From CAIQQQ01 sp037445025 (GTDB taxonomy: Bacteria; Pseudomonadota; Alphaproteobacteria; Acetobacterales; Acetobacteraceae), in NCBI GenBank assembly GCA_037445025.1, contig JBBILI010000026.1:10888-74887 (forward strand): a stretch of DNA of 64,000 nt, in the 5' to 3' direction. Within the stretch, counting starts at the first letter, position 1. Every line of letters begins with the position of its first letter. A model generated the notes under the pieces. That model had not been told where the DNA came from. It worked only from the letters and a program-made list of their open reading frames with translations, and ran no database searches. Shown here in pieces: positions 24,218 through 33,627 of this stretch. A program made the translations under genes and the position numbers.

Positions 24218-25632
24218 GAGCCCTACCCCTCTCCATCGGCACCGTGCATTTCGTGGGCATCGGCGGCATCGGCATGTCCGGCATCGCCGAGGTGCTGCAC
24301 ACGCTGGGCTATGCCGTGCAAGGCAGCGACATCTCCGACAGCGCCAATGTCCGCCGCCTGCGCGAGGCCGGCATTCCCGTGGCCGTGGGCCATGACGAAG
24401 CCAATCTCGGCGATGCCCGCGTCGTCGTCGTCTCCACCGCCGTCAAGCCCGACAACCCCGAGGTCCGCGCCGCCCGCGCGAAGCTGATCCCGGTCGTCCG
24501 CCGCGCCGAGATGCTGGGCGAGCTGATGCGCCTGCGCTGGTCGATCGCCGTCGGCGGCACCCACGGCAAGACCACCACCACGAGCCTGGTGGCCGCCGTG
24601 CTCGAGACCGCGCATCTCGACCCCACCGTCATCAACGGCGGCATCATCAACGCCTACGGCTCCAACACCCGCATGGGCGCCGGCGAATGGATGGTCGTCG
24701 AGGCCGATGAAAGCGACGGCTCCTTCCTGCGCCTGCCCGCCACCATCGCCGTCGTCACCAACATCGACCCCGAGCATCTCGACCACTGGGGCACCGCCGA
24801 GGCAATGACCGCCGGCTTCGACCAGTTCGTCCAGAACATCCCGTTCTACGGCTTCGCCGTGCTGTGCATCGACCATCCGGCGGTGCAGCAGATGATCCCA
24901 CGCCTGTCCGACCGCCGCGTCATCACCTACGGCTTCTCGCCGCAGGCCGATGTGCGGGCAGACCGGCTGGTGATGGACCGTATGGGGGCCACCTTCGAGG
25001 TCGAGATCGCCGACCGCGCCCGCAACCGCACCCGCCGCATGGGCCCGTTCCGCCTGCCGATGCTGGGCGCCCACAACGTCTCCAACGCACTCGCGGCGAT
25101 CGCCATCGGCATCGAAATGGAGATCGACGACGTCACATTGCGCAGCGCCTTCCTCAACTTCCGCGGCGTACAAAGGCGGTTCACCAAAACCGGCGAATCC
25201 GGCGGCATCACCGTCATCGACGATTACGGCCACCATCCCGTGGAAATCGCAGCCGTGCTGAAGGCCGCCCGCCAGGCCGGCGCCCGTGACGTCATCGCCG
25301 TGGTGCAGCCGCACCGTTACACCCGCCTCGAATCGCTGTTCGCGGCGTTCTGCACCTGCATGAACGACGCCGGCACCGTCATCGTGGCGGACGTCTACGC
25401 CGCCGGCGAGACGCCGATCCCCGGCGTCAACCGCGACGCGCTGATCGAGGGCCTGCGCGCCCGCGGCCATCGCAGCGTGGTACCGCTATCCGGCCCCGCC
25501 CATCTCGCCGAGATGATCCATGCAATTGCGAAACAGGGTGACTACGTGGTCTGCCTCGGCGCCGGCACCATCACCCAATGGGCCAACGCCCTGCCCGCCC
25601 AGCTCGCCGAGCTGCAAGGCCCGCGCCGGTGA
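24214..25632 (+). CDS. murC: UDP-MurNAc:L-alanine ligase MurC
   Basis: First amino-acid ligase of peptidoglycan precursor synthesis; 472 residues. VHFVGIGGIGMSGIAEVLH at residue 10, VGGTHGKTTTTSLVAAV near 112, EADESDGSFLRL and DDYGHHPVEI are all MurC hallmarks. Coupled by ATGA overlap to murG, and by GTGA overlap to murB. Confidence 0.97.
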   Translation: MRALPLSIGTVHFVGIGGIGMSGIAEVLHTLGYAVQGSDISDSANVRRLREAGIPVAVGHDEANLGDARVVVVSTAVKPDNPEVRAARAKLIPVVRRAEMLGELMRLRWSIAVGGTHGKTTTTSLVAAVLETAHLDPTVINGGIINAYGSNTRMGAGEWMVVEADESDGSFLRLPATIAVVTNIDPEHLDHWGTAEAMTAGFDQFVQNIPFYGFAVLCIDHPAVQQMIPRLSDRRVITYGFSPQADVRADRLVMDRMGATFEVEIADRARNRTRRMGPFRLPMLGAHNVSNALAAIAIGIEMEIDDVTLRSAFLNFRGVQRRFTKTGESGGITVIDDYGHHPVEIAAVLKAARQAGARDVIAVVQPHRYTRLESLFAAFCTCMNDAGTVIVADVYAAGETPIPGVNRDALIEGLRARGHRSVVPLSGPAHLAEMIHAIAKQGDYVVCLGAGTITQWANALPAQLAELQGPRR

Positions 25633-26537
25633 TCGCCATACTGCCCTCGTTGCGCGGCCGGGTGCAGGAAGCGTTTCCGCTTGGCCCCACCACGTGGTTT
25701 CGCGTGGGCGGCCCCGCCGAGGTGCTGGTGCGCCCGGCAGATGTGGACGATCTCTGCAGCTTCCTCGCAGCGCTACCGCATGAAGTGCCGGTGACGGTGA
25801 TCGGCGCCGCCTCCAACCTGATCATCCGCGACGGCGGCGTGAACGGCGTGGTGATCCGCCTCGCGCGTGGCTTCTCCGATATCATCATCGAAACGGACGG
25901 CGTTGTCGCCGGCGCCGCGACGCTCGATGTCACCGTCGCCGAACACGCTGCCGAAGCCGGCCTCGCCGGGCTCGAATTCCTCTCCGGCATCCCCGGCAGC
26001 ATCGGCGGCGCCGTCGCCATGAACGCCGGCGCCTATGGCGACGACATCGCTTCCTGCCTCGACTGGGCCGACCTCGTCACCCGCGACGGCAGCCTGATCC
26101 GGCGTGACGCAGGCCAGCTCGGCTTCGGCTACCGGCATTCCTCGGTGCCGCCCGGGGCCGTGGTGGTGCGTGCCCGGCTGCGCGCCCGCCCGGGCGAGGC
26201 CGCCTCGATCGCCACCCGCATGGCCGAGATCCGCGCGGCGCGCGAGGCCACCCAGCCGGTGCGCGCCCGCACCGGCGGCTCCACCTTCCGCAACCCCGAA
26301 GGCCAGAAGGCCTGGGAGCTGATCGACGCCGCCGGCTGCCGTGGCCTCACCCAGGGCGGTGCGCAGGTCTCTGAAAAGCACTGCAACTTCCTGCTCAACA
26401 CCGGCGATGCCACCGCAGCCGACCTCGAAGGCCTCGGCGAGCAGGTCCGCGCCCGTGTCCGCACCAGCAGCGGCGTCGAGCTGCACTGGGAGATCCGCCG
26501 CATCGGCCTCCCCGCCCACCAGGAGCACGCGGCATGA
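25629..26537 (+). CDS. murB: UDP-N-acetylenolpyruvoylglucosamine reductase MurB
   Basis: FAD enzyme that converts UDP-GlcNAc-enolpyruvate to UDP-MurNAc; 302 residues. FAD-binding TWFRVGGPAEVLVRPAD, then VIGAASNLIIRDGG, LSGIPGSIGGAVAMNAGAYG and the catalytic-Ser motif GGSTFRNPEGQKAWELID. GTG at 25629 overlaps the murC stop, the same coupling style as ftsW-murG. An in-frame ATG 51 bases upstream would overlap murC deeply and is not preferred. Confidence 0.95.
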   Translation: MIAILPSLRGRVQEAFPLGPTTWFRVGGPAEVLVRPADVDDLCSFLAALPHEVPVTVIGAASNLIIRDGGVNGVVIRLARGFSDIIIETDGVVAGAATLDVTVAEHAAEAGLAGLEFLSGIPGSIGGAVAMNAGAYGDDIASCLDWADLVTRDGSLIRRDAGQLGFGYRHSSVPPGAVVVRARLRARPGEAASIATRMAEIRAAREATQPVRARTGGSTFRNPEGQKAWELIDAAGCRGLTQGGAQVSEKHCNFLLNTGDATAADLEGLGEQVRARVRTSSGVELHWEIRRIGLPAHQEHAA

Positions 26538-27451
26538 CCAAGGTTGCCGTTCTGTATGGCGGCATCTCCGCCGAGCGCGAGGTCAGCCTCGCCTCCGGCC
26601 GCCAGGTGATCGCAGCCCTGCGCAGCCTCGGCTATGACGTGACCCCCATCGAGGTCGGCCCCGATCTGCGCCAGACCATTGCGGCTTTGACACCAAAGCC
26701 CGACGTCGTCTTCAACGCCCTGCATGGCCGCTTCGGCGAGGACGGCGCGATCCAGGGCGTGCTCGACTGGCTCGACATCCCCTACACTCATTCCGGTGTG
26801 CGCGCCTCGGCCGTGGCCATGGACAAGGCCGCCAGCAAGGCCATCTTCGCCAGCGCCGGCCTGCCCGTCGCCGCCGGCTCCGTCATGGCCATCGCCGATC
26901 TGATCGAGGCCGATCCGATGGCGCTGCCCTACGTCGTCAAGCCGGTCAACGAAGGCTCCTCGGTGGGCGTGGAGATCATGCGCGCGGGCGACAACCGCAG
27001 GGCCGCCGTCGCGGCCGGCTGGCGCTTCGGCACCCAGGCGATGATTGAGGAATTCATCCCCGGCCGCGACCTCACCGTGGGCGTCATGGGCGACCGGGCG
27101 CTGACCGTGACCGAAATGATCGCGACCAGTGCATTTTACGACTACGAATCGAAATACGCCGAGGGCGGTTCGCGCCACGTCGTCCCGGCCGAGATCCATC
27201 CCCACGCGCTCGACCGCGCGATGGAGATCGCGCTGGCCGCCCACCGCGCCCTGGGCTGCACCGGCGCCAGCCGCGCGGATTTCCGCTACGACGACACCAA
27301 GGGCGAGCCCGGCCGGCTGGTGCTGCTGGAGGTGAACACCCAGCCCGGCCTCACCGCGACCTCGCTGCTGCCAGAGCAGGCCGCCCATCTCGGCATGGAT
27401 TTCCCGGCCCTGTGCCGCTGGATGGTGGAGCACGCCGCATGCCGCGGGTGA
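26534..27451 (+). CDS. ddl: D-alanine-D-alanine ligase Ddl
   Basis: ATP-grasp ligase providing D-Ala-D-Ala for MurF; 305 residues. LYGGISAEREVSLASG opens the protein; HGRFGEDGAIQGVLDWLDIP, YVVKPVNEGSSVGVEIM and LEVNTQPGLTATSLLPEQAA are substrate- and Mg-binding motifs. The Tyr in the omega-loop (SKYAEGGSRHVVPAEI) fits D-Ala rather than D-lactate specificity. Confidence 0.97.
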   Translation: MTKVAVLYGGISAEREVSLASGRQVIAALRSLGYDVTPIEVGPDLRQTIAALTPKPDVVFNALHGRFGEDGAIQGVLDWLDIPYTHSGVRASAVAMDKAASKAIFASAGLPVAAGSVMAIADLIEADPMALPYVVKPVNEGSSVGVEIMRAGDNRRAAVAAGWRFGTQAMIEEFIPGRDLTVGVMGDRALTVTEMIATSAFYDYESKYAEGGSRHVVPAEIHPHALDRAMEIALAAHRALGCTGASRADFRYDDTKGEPGRLVLLEVNTQPGLTATSLLPEQAAHLGMDFPALCRWMVEHAACRG

Positions 27452-28305
27452 AGCCACGCGCAGCACCCCCGCCGCTGCCCGACCGTCCGGGCCGCTGGAA
27501 GCTGCTGTGGCGCCGCCAGCGCCGCCTGCTGCGCCCCACCATGATCGGCTCCATCGCCGTCACCGGCCTGATCGGCCTGGTCGTCACCGCCAACCTGCTC
27601 GGACATATCGGCCAGCTCGGCAGTGCCACCGGCGGCCTGGGGCTCGACATCCGCAGCATCGTCATCGACGGCATGCAGAAGACGCCGGAGGCCGAAATCC
27701 GCGCCGCTCTCGGCACCACCACCGGCCAGCCGATCCTGGCGTTCTCGGCAGCCGCCGCCAAGGTAAGGCTGGAGCAGCTCACCTGGGTGCGCAGCGCCGT
27801 CGTCGAGCGCCAGCTGCCCGACACCATCCGCGTCACCCTCACCGAACGCGCGCCGTTCGCGGTGTGGCAGAACCAGGGCAAGTTCGCGCTGGTCGATCGC
27901 GCCGGCAAAATCGTCACCGACAGTCAGATCGGCGCCTTCCGCGACAAGCTGCCGCTGATCGTGGGCATCGGCGCGCCCGAGACGGCGGCCCCGCTGATCG
28001 ACCTGCTGGCCGCCCAGCCGGAGCTGATGCCCCGCGTGGTCGCTGCAATCCGCGTGGGCGAGCGGCGCTGGAACCTGTGCATGACCAACGGTGCGGATGT
28101 TCTGCTCCCGGAAGGGGCCGAACAGCAGGCGCTGGTGAAACTCGCCGAGCTGCAGACCACCAAGGCGCTGCTCGACCGCCCGCTCGCTGAGATCGACATG
28201 CGCCTGCCCGACCGGCTGCGCCTGCGCCCGCTCACCGACGCGCCCTGCGGCCAGCGCCCCGATCCGAGCAAGACCGCCACAGTCCAGCCGAAGAAGGCCA
28301 CATGA
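27439..28305 (+). CDS. ftsQ: Cell division protein FtsQ
   Basis: Bitopic divisome protein, 288 residues. A basic Pro-rich cytoplasmic leader (PRVKPRAAPPPLPDRPGRW) precedes one membrane helix (about 37-58). A POTRA domain begins near IRSIVIDGMQKTPEAEI, followed by the beta domain with AVVERQLPDTIRVTLTERAP. ATG at 27439 overlaps the ddl stop by 13 bases; an upstream in-frame start inside ddl is less likely. Confidence 0.93.
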   Translation: MPRVKPRAAPPPLPDRPGRWKLLWRRQRRLLRPTMIGSIAVTGLIGLVVTANLLGHIGQLGSATGGLGLDIRSIVIDGMQKTPEAEIRAALGTTTGQPILAFSAAAAKVRLEQLTWVRSAVVERQLPDTIRVTLTERAPFAVWQNQGKFALVDRAGKIVTDSQIGAFRDKLPLIVGIGAPETAAPLIDLLAAQPELMPRVVAAIRVGERRWNLCMTNGADVLLPEGAEQQALVKLAELQTTKALLDRPLAEIDMRLPDRLRLRPLTDAPCGQRPDPSKTATVQPKKAT

Positions 28306-29630
28306 ACGCCATCGCCCCCGGCTCCGCCAAGCGCTCCGACCGCGGCCCCATGCCGGATTTGCTGGACGTGCCGCCCGACCTGCCGCCGCGCCCGCGCGGC
28401 GCACCGCGCCAGTCCGGCGCGTTCGGCGTGCTCGACATCGGCACCACCAAGATCGCCTGCATCATCGGGCGCATCGAGTCCGACGGCACGCCGCGCGTGC
28501 TCGGTTTCGGCTGGCAGCGCGGCCAGGGCGTGCGCGCCGGCGGCATCATCGATATCGAGCAGGCCGAACGCGCGATCCGCGCCGCCGTGGGGGCGGCCGA
28601 GGAGATGGCCGACACGCGGCTGCGCGCCGTCACCGTCAATCTCTCCTGCGGCCAGCCGGAAAGCCGGCTGTTCAACGTGCGCTGGCATATCGGCGGCCGC
28701 GCGGTGACGGAGGCCGACGTCAAACGCGTGGTGCTGGAAGGCCGCGCCCGCGCGGCCTCGGAAGGCCGCAGCATCATCCACGCCCTGCCGCTGAGCTTCG
28801 CCGCCGACGAGACCTCGGAGGTCATCGACCCGCGCGGCCTGTTCTGCGACACGCTGGGCGCCCGGCTTCACGTGGTCGATTCGCTGTCGACATCGCTGCG
28901 CACGCTCACCGCCTGCCTGCAGCGCTGCGATCTCGGTATCGCCGAACTCGTCTCCGCCCCGCTGGCGGCAGGGCTCGCAACCCTGGTGGAGGATGAGAAG
29001 CAGCTCGGCGCCACGGTGCTGGACATGGGCGGCGGCACCACGGGCATGGCGGTGTTCGCCGAAGGCCAGCTGCTGCACACCTGCCAGATCCCGATCGGCG
29101 GCGTGCATGTCACCAACGACATCGCCCGCCTGCTGTCCACGCCGGTGACGCATGCCGAACGGCTCAAGACGCTGTACGGCAGCGCCCGCTCGATCCCTGA
29201 CGACGAACGCGAGATGCTGCCGGTGAAGCTGGTGGGCGAGGCCGAACATCAAATTGCCAAGGTGCCGCGCACCGCCGTGGTGGGCATCATCACCCCCCGG
29301 CTCGAAGAGACCTTCGAAATGGTGCGCGAGCGACTCGACAGTTTCGGCAGCTCGGCCGGCACCCGCGTGGTGCTGACCGGCGGCGCCAGCCAGATGGCCG
29401 GCGTGCGCGAGATGGCGGCGGCGATCCTGGAACGCCAGGTGCGCATCGCCAAGCCGATGAGCCTGCGCGGCCTGCCGCCCAGCGCCTCCGGCCCGGCCTT
29501 CGCCACCGCCGTCGGCCTGCTCGCCTGGGTCGGCGGCGCGGGCCGCGCGATCGTCGATGTCGATCCCGACTCGGAGCGACCCGGCGGGCTGCTGCGCCGG
29601 ATTGTCAATTTCTTGCGTGAACGAACCTGA
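28302..29630 (+). CDS. ftsA: Cell division protein FtsA
   Basis: Actin-like protein that anchors FtsZ to the membrane; 442 residues. The phosphate-1 motif FGVLDIGTTKIACIIGRIE is at about residue 44, TVLDMGGGTTGMAVF is phosphate 2, and VVLTGGASQMAGVREMA lies in the adenosine region. The C-terminus GGLLRRIVNFLRERT is the amphipathic membrane-targeting helix. An N-terminal ~40-residue Pro/Arg-rich leader precedes the fold. Overlaps ftsQ by four bases; ftsZ begins 87 bases on, after a T8 run and a weak stem (CCCCG/CGGGG at 29661-29678). Confidence 0.96.
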   Translation: MNAIAPGSAKRSDRGPMPDLLDVPPDLPPRPRGAPRQSGAFGVLDIGTTKIACIIGRIESDGTPRVLGFGWQRGQGVRAGGIIDIEQAERAIRAAVGAAEEMADTRLRAVTVNLSCGQPESRLFNVRWHIGGRAVTEADVKRVVLEGRARAASEGRSIIHALPLSFAADETSEVIDPRGLFCDTLGARLHVVDSLSTSLRTLTACLQRCDLGIAELVSAPLAAGLATLVEDEKQLGATVLDMGGGTTGMAVFAEGQLLHTCQIPIGGVHVTNDIARLLSTPVTHAERLKTLYGSARSIPDDEREMLPVKLVGEAEHQIAKVPRTAVVGIITPRLEETFEMVRERLDSFGSSAGTRVVLTGGASQMAGVREMAAAILERQVRIAKPMSLRGLPPSASGPAFATAVGLLAWVGGAGRAIVDVDPDSERPGGLLRRIVNFLRERT

Positions 29631-29717
29631 CTTGAGTTTTTTTTAACCCGCTCGCCTGAACCCCGCGACGAATCGGGGCGCTGTCGTAGAACTGACCAAT
29701 CTTTGGGGGGCAAGCCC

Positions 29718-31418
29718 GTGACACTCAACCTGACCATTCCGCAGCAGATGCACACCGATTTCACCCCGCGCATCACCGTCATCGGTGTCGGCGGCGGTGG
29801 CACCAACGCCGTCAACACGATGATCTCGCTCAATCTCCAGGGCGTCGATTTCGTGGTGGCCAACACCGATGCGCAGTCGCTGCTCAATGCGCGCGCGGAT
29901 CGGCGCATCCAGCTTGGCCCGCATCTGACACAGGGTCTCGGCGCCGGTGCGAAGCCCGAGATCGGCCGCGCCGCCGCCGAAGAGGCGACCGACGAGGTCT
30001 ATCGCCATCTGGACGGTGCGCACATGGTGTTCATTACCGCCGGCATGGGCGGCGGCACCGGCACCGGGGCTGCTCCGGTCATCGCGCGCATGGCGCGCGA
30101 ACGCGGCATCCTGACCGTGGGCGTGGTCACCAAGCCGTTCACCTTCGAAGGGGCGCGCCGCGCGCGTGCCGCCGAGCAGGGCATCGAGGAGCTGCAGCAA
30201 TGGGTGGACACGCTCATTGTGATCCCGAACCAGAACCTCTTCCGCCTGTCCAATGAACGCACCGGCTTCAAGGAAGCGTTCAAGATGGCCGACAACGTGC
30301 TCTACATGGGCGTGCGCGGCGTGACCGACCTGATGGTCGCGCCCGGCATGGTCAACCTCGACTTCGCCGACATCCGCACCGTCATGGCCGAGATGGGCAA
30401 GGCGATGATGGGCACCGGCGAGGCCGACGGCGAAGGCCGCGCGCTGCGCGCCGCCGAGCTCGCCATCAGCAACCCGCTGCTGGAGGACACCTCGATGTCC
30501 GGCGCGCGCGGCCTGCTGATCAACATCACCGGCGGCGAGGACCTCACCCTGTTCGAGGTCGACCAGGCCGCCAACCGCATCCGCGAGGAAGTGGACGAGG
30601 ACGCCAACATCATCTTCGGCTCGGCGATCGACGAAAGCCTCAACGGGCGTATCCGCGTCTCGGTGGTTGCCACCGGCATCGAGTCAGCCTATTCCCGCCA
30701 GGCCGAGCGTCCGCATCTGGTGGCCGTCGGCGGCGGCACGGTGATGCCGATGGCCCAGGCTGTCGCGCAGCACGCGGTCGCTCAGCAGGCCGTGGCCCAG
30801 CAGGCCGTGCAGCTGGCGGCTCCGGCGCCGCATCACGCGCCACAGCCTGCTTCCCTGCACACGCAGCCCACCCCGCAGGTGCGTCCGGCCGTCGCCCGCA
30901 CTCCGGCCTCGCAGATGCCGGCCAGCCGCCCGGTGCCCCAGCCGGCGGCCCCCCAGCCGCTGGGCCGAGCGCCCCAGCACGCCGCCCCGCAGCAGCGTCC
31001 GGTGGAGCAACGCTACGCCGAGCCCGCCCAGCCGATCGTCGAGATCGATGACGCGCCGCTGCCGCCGCGCCAGATCCCGCCGCATCTGCAGCAGCCGCTG
31101 CGGCCACAGCCGGCCGCGCGTCCGGCGACCCCGCGGGTCGCCGAGCCTCGCCAGCCCACCGCGCGCCAAGGCCTGTTCAACGAGCCCCCCCGTGCCGAGC
31201 CTGCGCCGGTGGCGCGCAAGAGCCTGTTCGGCATCGTCACCGGCGCCATCCGCGGCCACGCCGCCGAGGCCCCGCACGCGCCGGAGCCCATGGTGCAGGA
31301 GGCCAGCTACGCCGAGCCGCCCCATGCCCGCGCCGAAACCAGCCGTGCCGCCACACGCCCGGCCGGCAGCGAGGAACTCGGCATCGAGATCCCGGCGTTC
31401 CTCCGCCGCCAGTCCTGA
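29718..31418 (+). CDS. ftsZ: Cell division protein FtsZ with long Pro/Gln-rich linker
   Basis: Tubulin-like GTPase forming the Z ring; 566 residues, far longer than the E. coli protein (383) but in the alphaproteobacterial style. GTP motif GGGTGTG is at residues 111-117; the T7 loop is VNLDFADIRTVM. The core ends near residue 325. A linker of about 225 residues begins with a five-residue repeat (AVAQH AVAQQ AVAQQ AV) and is rich in Pro, Gln, Ala. The conserved C-terminal peptide GIEIPAFLRRQ binds FtsA. GTG at 29718 is chosen because GGGGGG lies seven bases upstream; TTG at 29703 is weaker. Confidence 0.96.
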   Translation: MTLNLTIPQQMHTDFTPRITVIGVGGGGTNAVNTMISLNLQGVDFVVANTDAQSLLNARADRRIQLGPHLTQGLGAGAKPEIGRAAAEEATDEVYRHLDGAHMVFITAGMGGGTGTGAAPVIARMARERGILTVGVVTKPFTFEGARRARAAEQGIEELQQWVDTLIVIPNQNLFRLSNERTGFKEAFKMADNVLYMGVRGVTDLMVAPGMVNLDFADIRTVMAEMGKAMMGTGEADGEGRALRAAELAISNPLLEDTSMSGARGLLINITGGEDLTLFEVDQAANRIREEVDEDANIIFGSAIDESLNGRIRVSVVATGIESAYSRQAERPHLVAVGGGTVMPMAQAVAQHAVAQQAVAQQAVQLAAPAPHHAPQPASLHTQPTPQVRPAVARTPASQMPASRPVPQPAAPQPLGRAPQHAAPQQRPVEQRYAEPAQPIVEIDDAPLPPRQIPPHLQQPLRPQPAARPATPRVAEPRQPTARQGLFNEPPRAEPAPVARKSLFGIVTGAIRGHAAEAPHAPEPMVQEASYAEPPHARAETSRAATRPAGSEELGIEIPAFLRRQS

Positions 31419-31436
31419 TCGGTCTCGCTCCATGAG

Positions 31437-31467
31437 ATGGGTGCAACGATTTCGTTGCACCCATTTT
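31437..31467 (+). terminator. Terminator after ftsZ
   Basis: Perfect 12-bp stem ATGGGTGCAACG/CGTTGCACCCAT with loop ATTT, followed by TTTGCG. It starts 18 bases after the ftsZ stop and marks the likely end of the dcw transcript; lpxC then needs its own promoter. Confidence 0.8.
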
Positions 31468-31731
31468 GCGTTGCAATGCCTTGTGACGGAATGCAACACG
31501 CTGCGGCGCAATATTTCTTTCTGTATCAGTCACTTGCACAGAAATAGTCGGAAATAATGATTGACTGGCCTTGCCGGGCCACCCCGCATAGCGTGCTCCA
31601 TGGGTGGTTGCGAGCGCCGGAGCTTCCACCAGATCACGCTGTCGCCTGACAATCTGGGAGAGCCATTGATCCGCCACACGGATCATGCACAACCCCGGGG
31701 CCCAGGTGGCGACATTGGGGAAGACGACGCG
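31468..31731 (+). other. ftsZ-lpxC intergenic region
   Basis: No gene seen. A TTGACT at 31561-31566 followed about 18-20 bases on by GCATAG could be the lpxC promoter, which would give a leader of about 140 bases. The first half is AT-rich (ATATTTCTTTCTG and GGAAATAATGATTG). Confidence 0.4.
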
Positions 31732-32697
31732 ATGGATGGTTTGCCACACGCCTTCGGACTGCACACCGCTCCGACCGTGCAACGCACGCTCAAGACGCCG
31801 ATCTTCTGCGTCGGCGTTGGTCTGCACAGCGGTCGCCGCACCGAAATGGCGTTGCGTCCGATGCCTGCCGGCACCGGCATCCTGTTCCGCCGCACCGACC
31901 TTGACCCTCGCCTCGGCCCGATCGATCTGCCGGCCCGCCACGACCACGTGGTCGACACAAGGCTCTGCACTGTGCTCGGCCATCCCGCCCGGGCGGGTCT
32001 GCGCGTCGGCACGGTGGAGCATATCCTGGCAGCTCTGGCCGGCTGCGGTGTGCACAATGTGTTGATCGAGATCGATGGACCGGAGGTGCCGATCCTGGAC
32101 GGGTCCTCCGCCAATTTCGTGTTCCTGCTCGACTGTGCCGGCCTGATCGAACAGGCCGTCTGCGTCAACCGCATCGAGGTGCTGCGCGCCGTGCGGGTGG
32201 AAAATGGCCTGGCCTTCGCCGAGCTGCGCCCCTCCGCCTTCGGGTTCGACATGGCGCTCTCCATCGACTTTCCGGTCCGTGCGATCGGCCAGCAGGCCCT
32301 GACCCTGCGTCTTTCGCCCGACAGCTTCCGCGCCGAGCTCGCTCGCAGCCGCACGTTCACGCTGGCCCAGGAGGTGGAAGCGCTGCGCGCCGCCGGGCTC
32401 GCGCTGGGCGGCAGCCTGGACAATGCCATCGTGGTCGATGGCGACCAGGTGTTGAACCCGAGCGGTCTGCGCCAGCCTGACGAATTCGTGCGCCACAAGA
32501 TGCTCGATGCCGTGGGCGACCTGTCGCTGGCCGGTGCCGAGCTGTGCGGCCGGTTCGTGGCCCACCGCACCGGCCACGCGCTGAACAATCGGCTGCTCCG
32601 CGCGCTGTTCGCCGACGACTCGAACTGGCGCCTGGCCAGTGAAGACGCGTCCAGCCACCCGATCTGGCGCGCCGAGCCCGTCTCTGTCGCCGCCTGA
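31732..32697 (+). CDS. lpxC: UDP-3-O-acyl-N-acetylglucosamine deacetylase LpxC
   Basis: Zinc enzyme catalysing the first committed step of lipid A synthesis; 321 residues. QRTLKTPIFCVGVGLHSGR opens the fold; zinc and catalytic residues lie in VGTVEHILAALAGCGVHN, VRHKMLDAVGDL and HRTGHALNNRLL; ILDGSSANFVFLL is also conserved. ATG at 31732 gives the family N-terminus; the frame is open ~170 bases further upstream without a ribosome site. Its presence confirms an LPS-containing outer membrane. Confidence 0.95.
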   Translation: MDGLPHAFGLHTAPTVQRTLKTPIFCVGVGLHSGRRTEMALRPMPAGTGILFRRTDLDPRLGPIDLPARHDHVVDTRLCTVLGHPARAGLRVGTVEHILAALAGCGVHNVLIEIDGPEVPILDGSSANFVFLLDCAGLIEQAVCVNRIEVLRAVRVENGLAFAELRPSAFGFDMALSIDFPVRAIGQQALTLRLSPDSFRAELARSRTFTLAQEVEALRAAGLALGGSLDNAIVVDGDQVLNPSGLRQPDEFVRHKMLDAVGDLSLAGAELCGRFVAHRTGHALNNRLLRALFADDSNWRLASEDASSHPIWRAEPVSVAA

Positions 32698-32766
32698 CGG
32701 CGCATGATGCCGATTTCTCGGCAGCGTTAAGGTGGGATTCGGGATTGCCGGGCATTCTGCCGTGCG

Positions 32767-33627
32767 ATGGCACCGTATCCCTTATTTTCCGGTCTGCTTC
32801 CCTGGCTGCTGACCTTCGGGTCCGTGGTGGCGGCCGCCGGCCTGTGCTGGCGGCTCCATGCCACGGTGCGGGCCTATCGCGCCTGTCTTGACATCTGCGC
32901 GCGGGCCCATGAGGGGGAGGCGAATGTCACGCGGATCCTGCGGCTTTTCGCGCGTGAGCTGCAGGGCCTGTCGCTGACGTTGCGCGGGCATGCGGACCAG
33001 CTGGTGGCGGAGCGGCACGCGCATGCGCCGTATGTCGGCGGCGCCGCAGCGCAGCTTGGCGGATTGGCCGATGAGCTGGAGCACCACCTGATGCCCACCG
33101 CCGAGCGGCGGGCTCTGGCGTGTGAGGTGGTGTCGCTGGGTGGGCTGGTGGCGGAGTCGATTGCATCCCTCGCCACCGCCATGAGCCCCGGGCGGCGCAA
33201 TTGGCGGGTGCCGCGGGGACAGGCCACAGATGTGCAGGTCTACGTGGATCCGCGGGCGCTGCGCCAGGTGCTGACCCGGGTGCTGGGCGAGGCCGTGCGC
33301 AATTCCGGGCACAATGACTGGATCGAGATCAACTGGGCCACCGGGGCGGACGGGATCACGGTGCTTGTGGAGGATGAGGGGGCCTGCCAGCCGGGTGAGG
33401 ACGCGGTCACGCTGAACGAGACGCCGCCCCGCCAGGTCAGCCGCGGCATCGGGCTGCGTCTGTCGTTGGCGCGCACGCTGGTGCAGGCGCATGGCGGGAC
33501 GCTGGACATGGAGCTGATCGAGCGGATCGGCACCAGGGTGACGTTGCATCTGCCGCCGCATCGGCTTCGTGGCGGGCGGCAGGATGTGGATACCAGCCTG
33601 GGGCTGCGCAGTCTTTCGTCGATTTGA
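32767..33627 (+). CDS. Histidine-kinase-like ATPase lacking the phosphoacceptor histidine
   Basis: A 286-residue protein with one N-terminal membrane helix (about residues 8-28), a helical region and a C-terminal HATPase_c domain. N-box LGEAVRNSGHNDW, G1 VLVEDEGA and G2 GIGLRLSLARTLVQAHGG are good. In the DHp helix the usual H-E-L core reads ARELQGLSLTL, with Arg63 where the phosphorylated His should be; another His (RGHAD) lies further along. No response regulator is adjacent. It could be a pseudokinase, an allosteric partner or a divergent kinase. The stop is the first base triplet of repeat copy 2. Confidence 0.75.
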   Translation: MAPYPLFSGLLPWLLTFGSVVAAAGLCWRLHATVRAYRACLDICARAHEGEANVTRILRLFARELQGLSLTLRGHADQLVAERHAHAPYVGGAAAQLGGLADELEHHLMPTAERRALACEVVSLGGLVAESIASLATAMSPGRRNWRVPRGQATDVQVYVDPRALRQVLTRVLGEAVRNSGHNDWIEINWATGADGITVLVEDEGACQPGEDAVTLNETPPRQVSRGIGLRLSLARTLVQAHGGTLDMELIERIGTRVTLHLPPHRLRGGRQDVDTSLGLRSLSSI

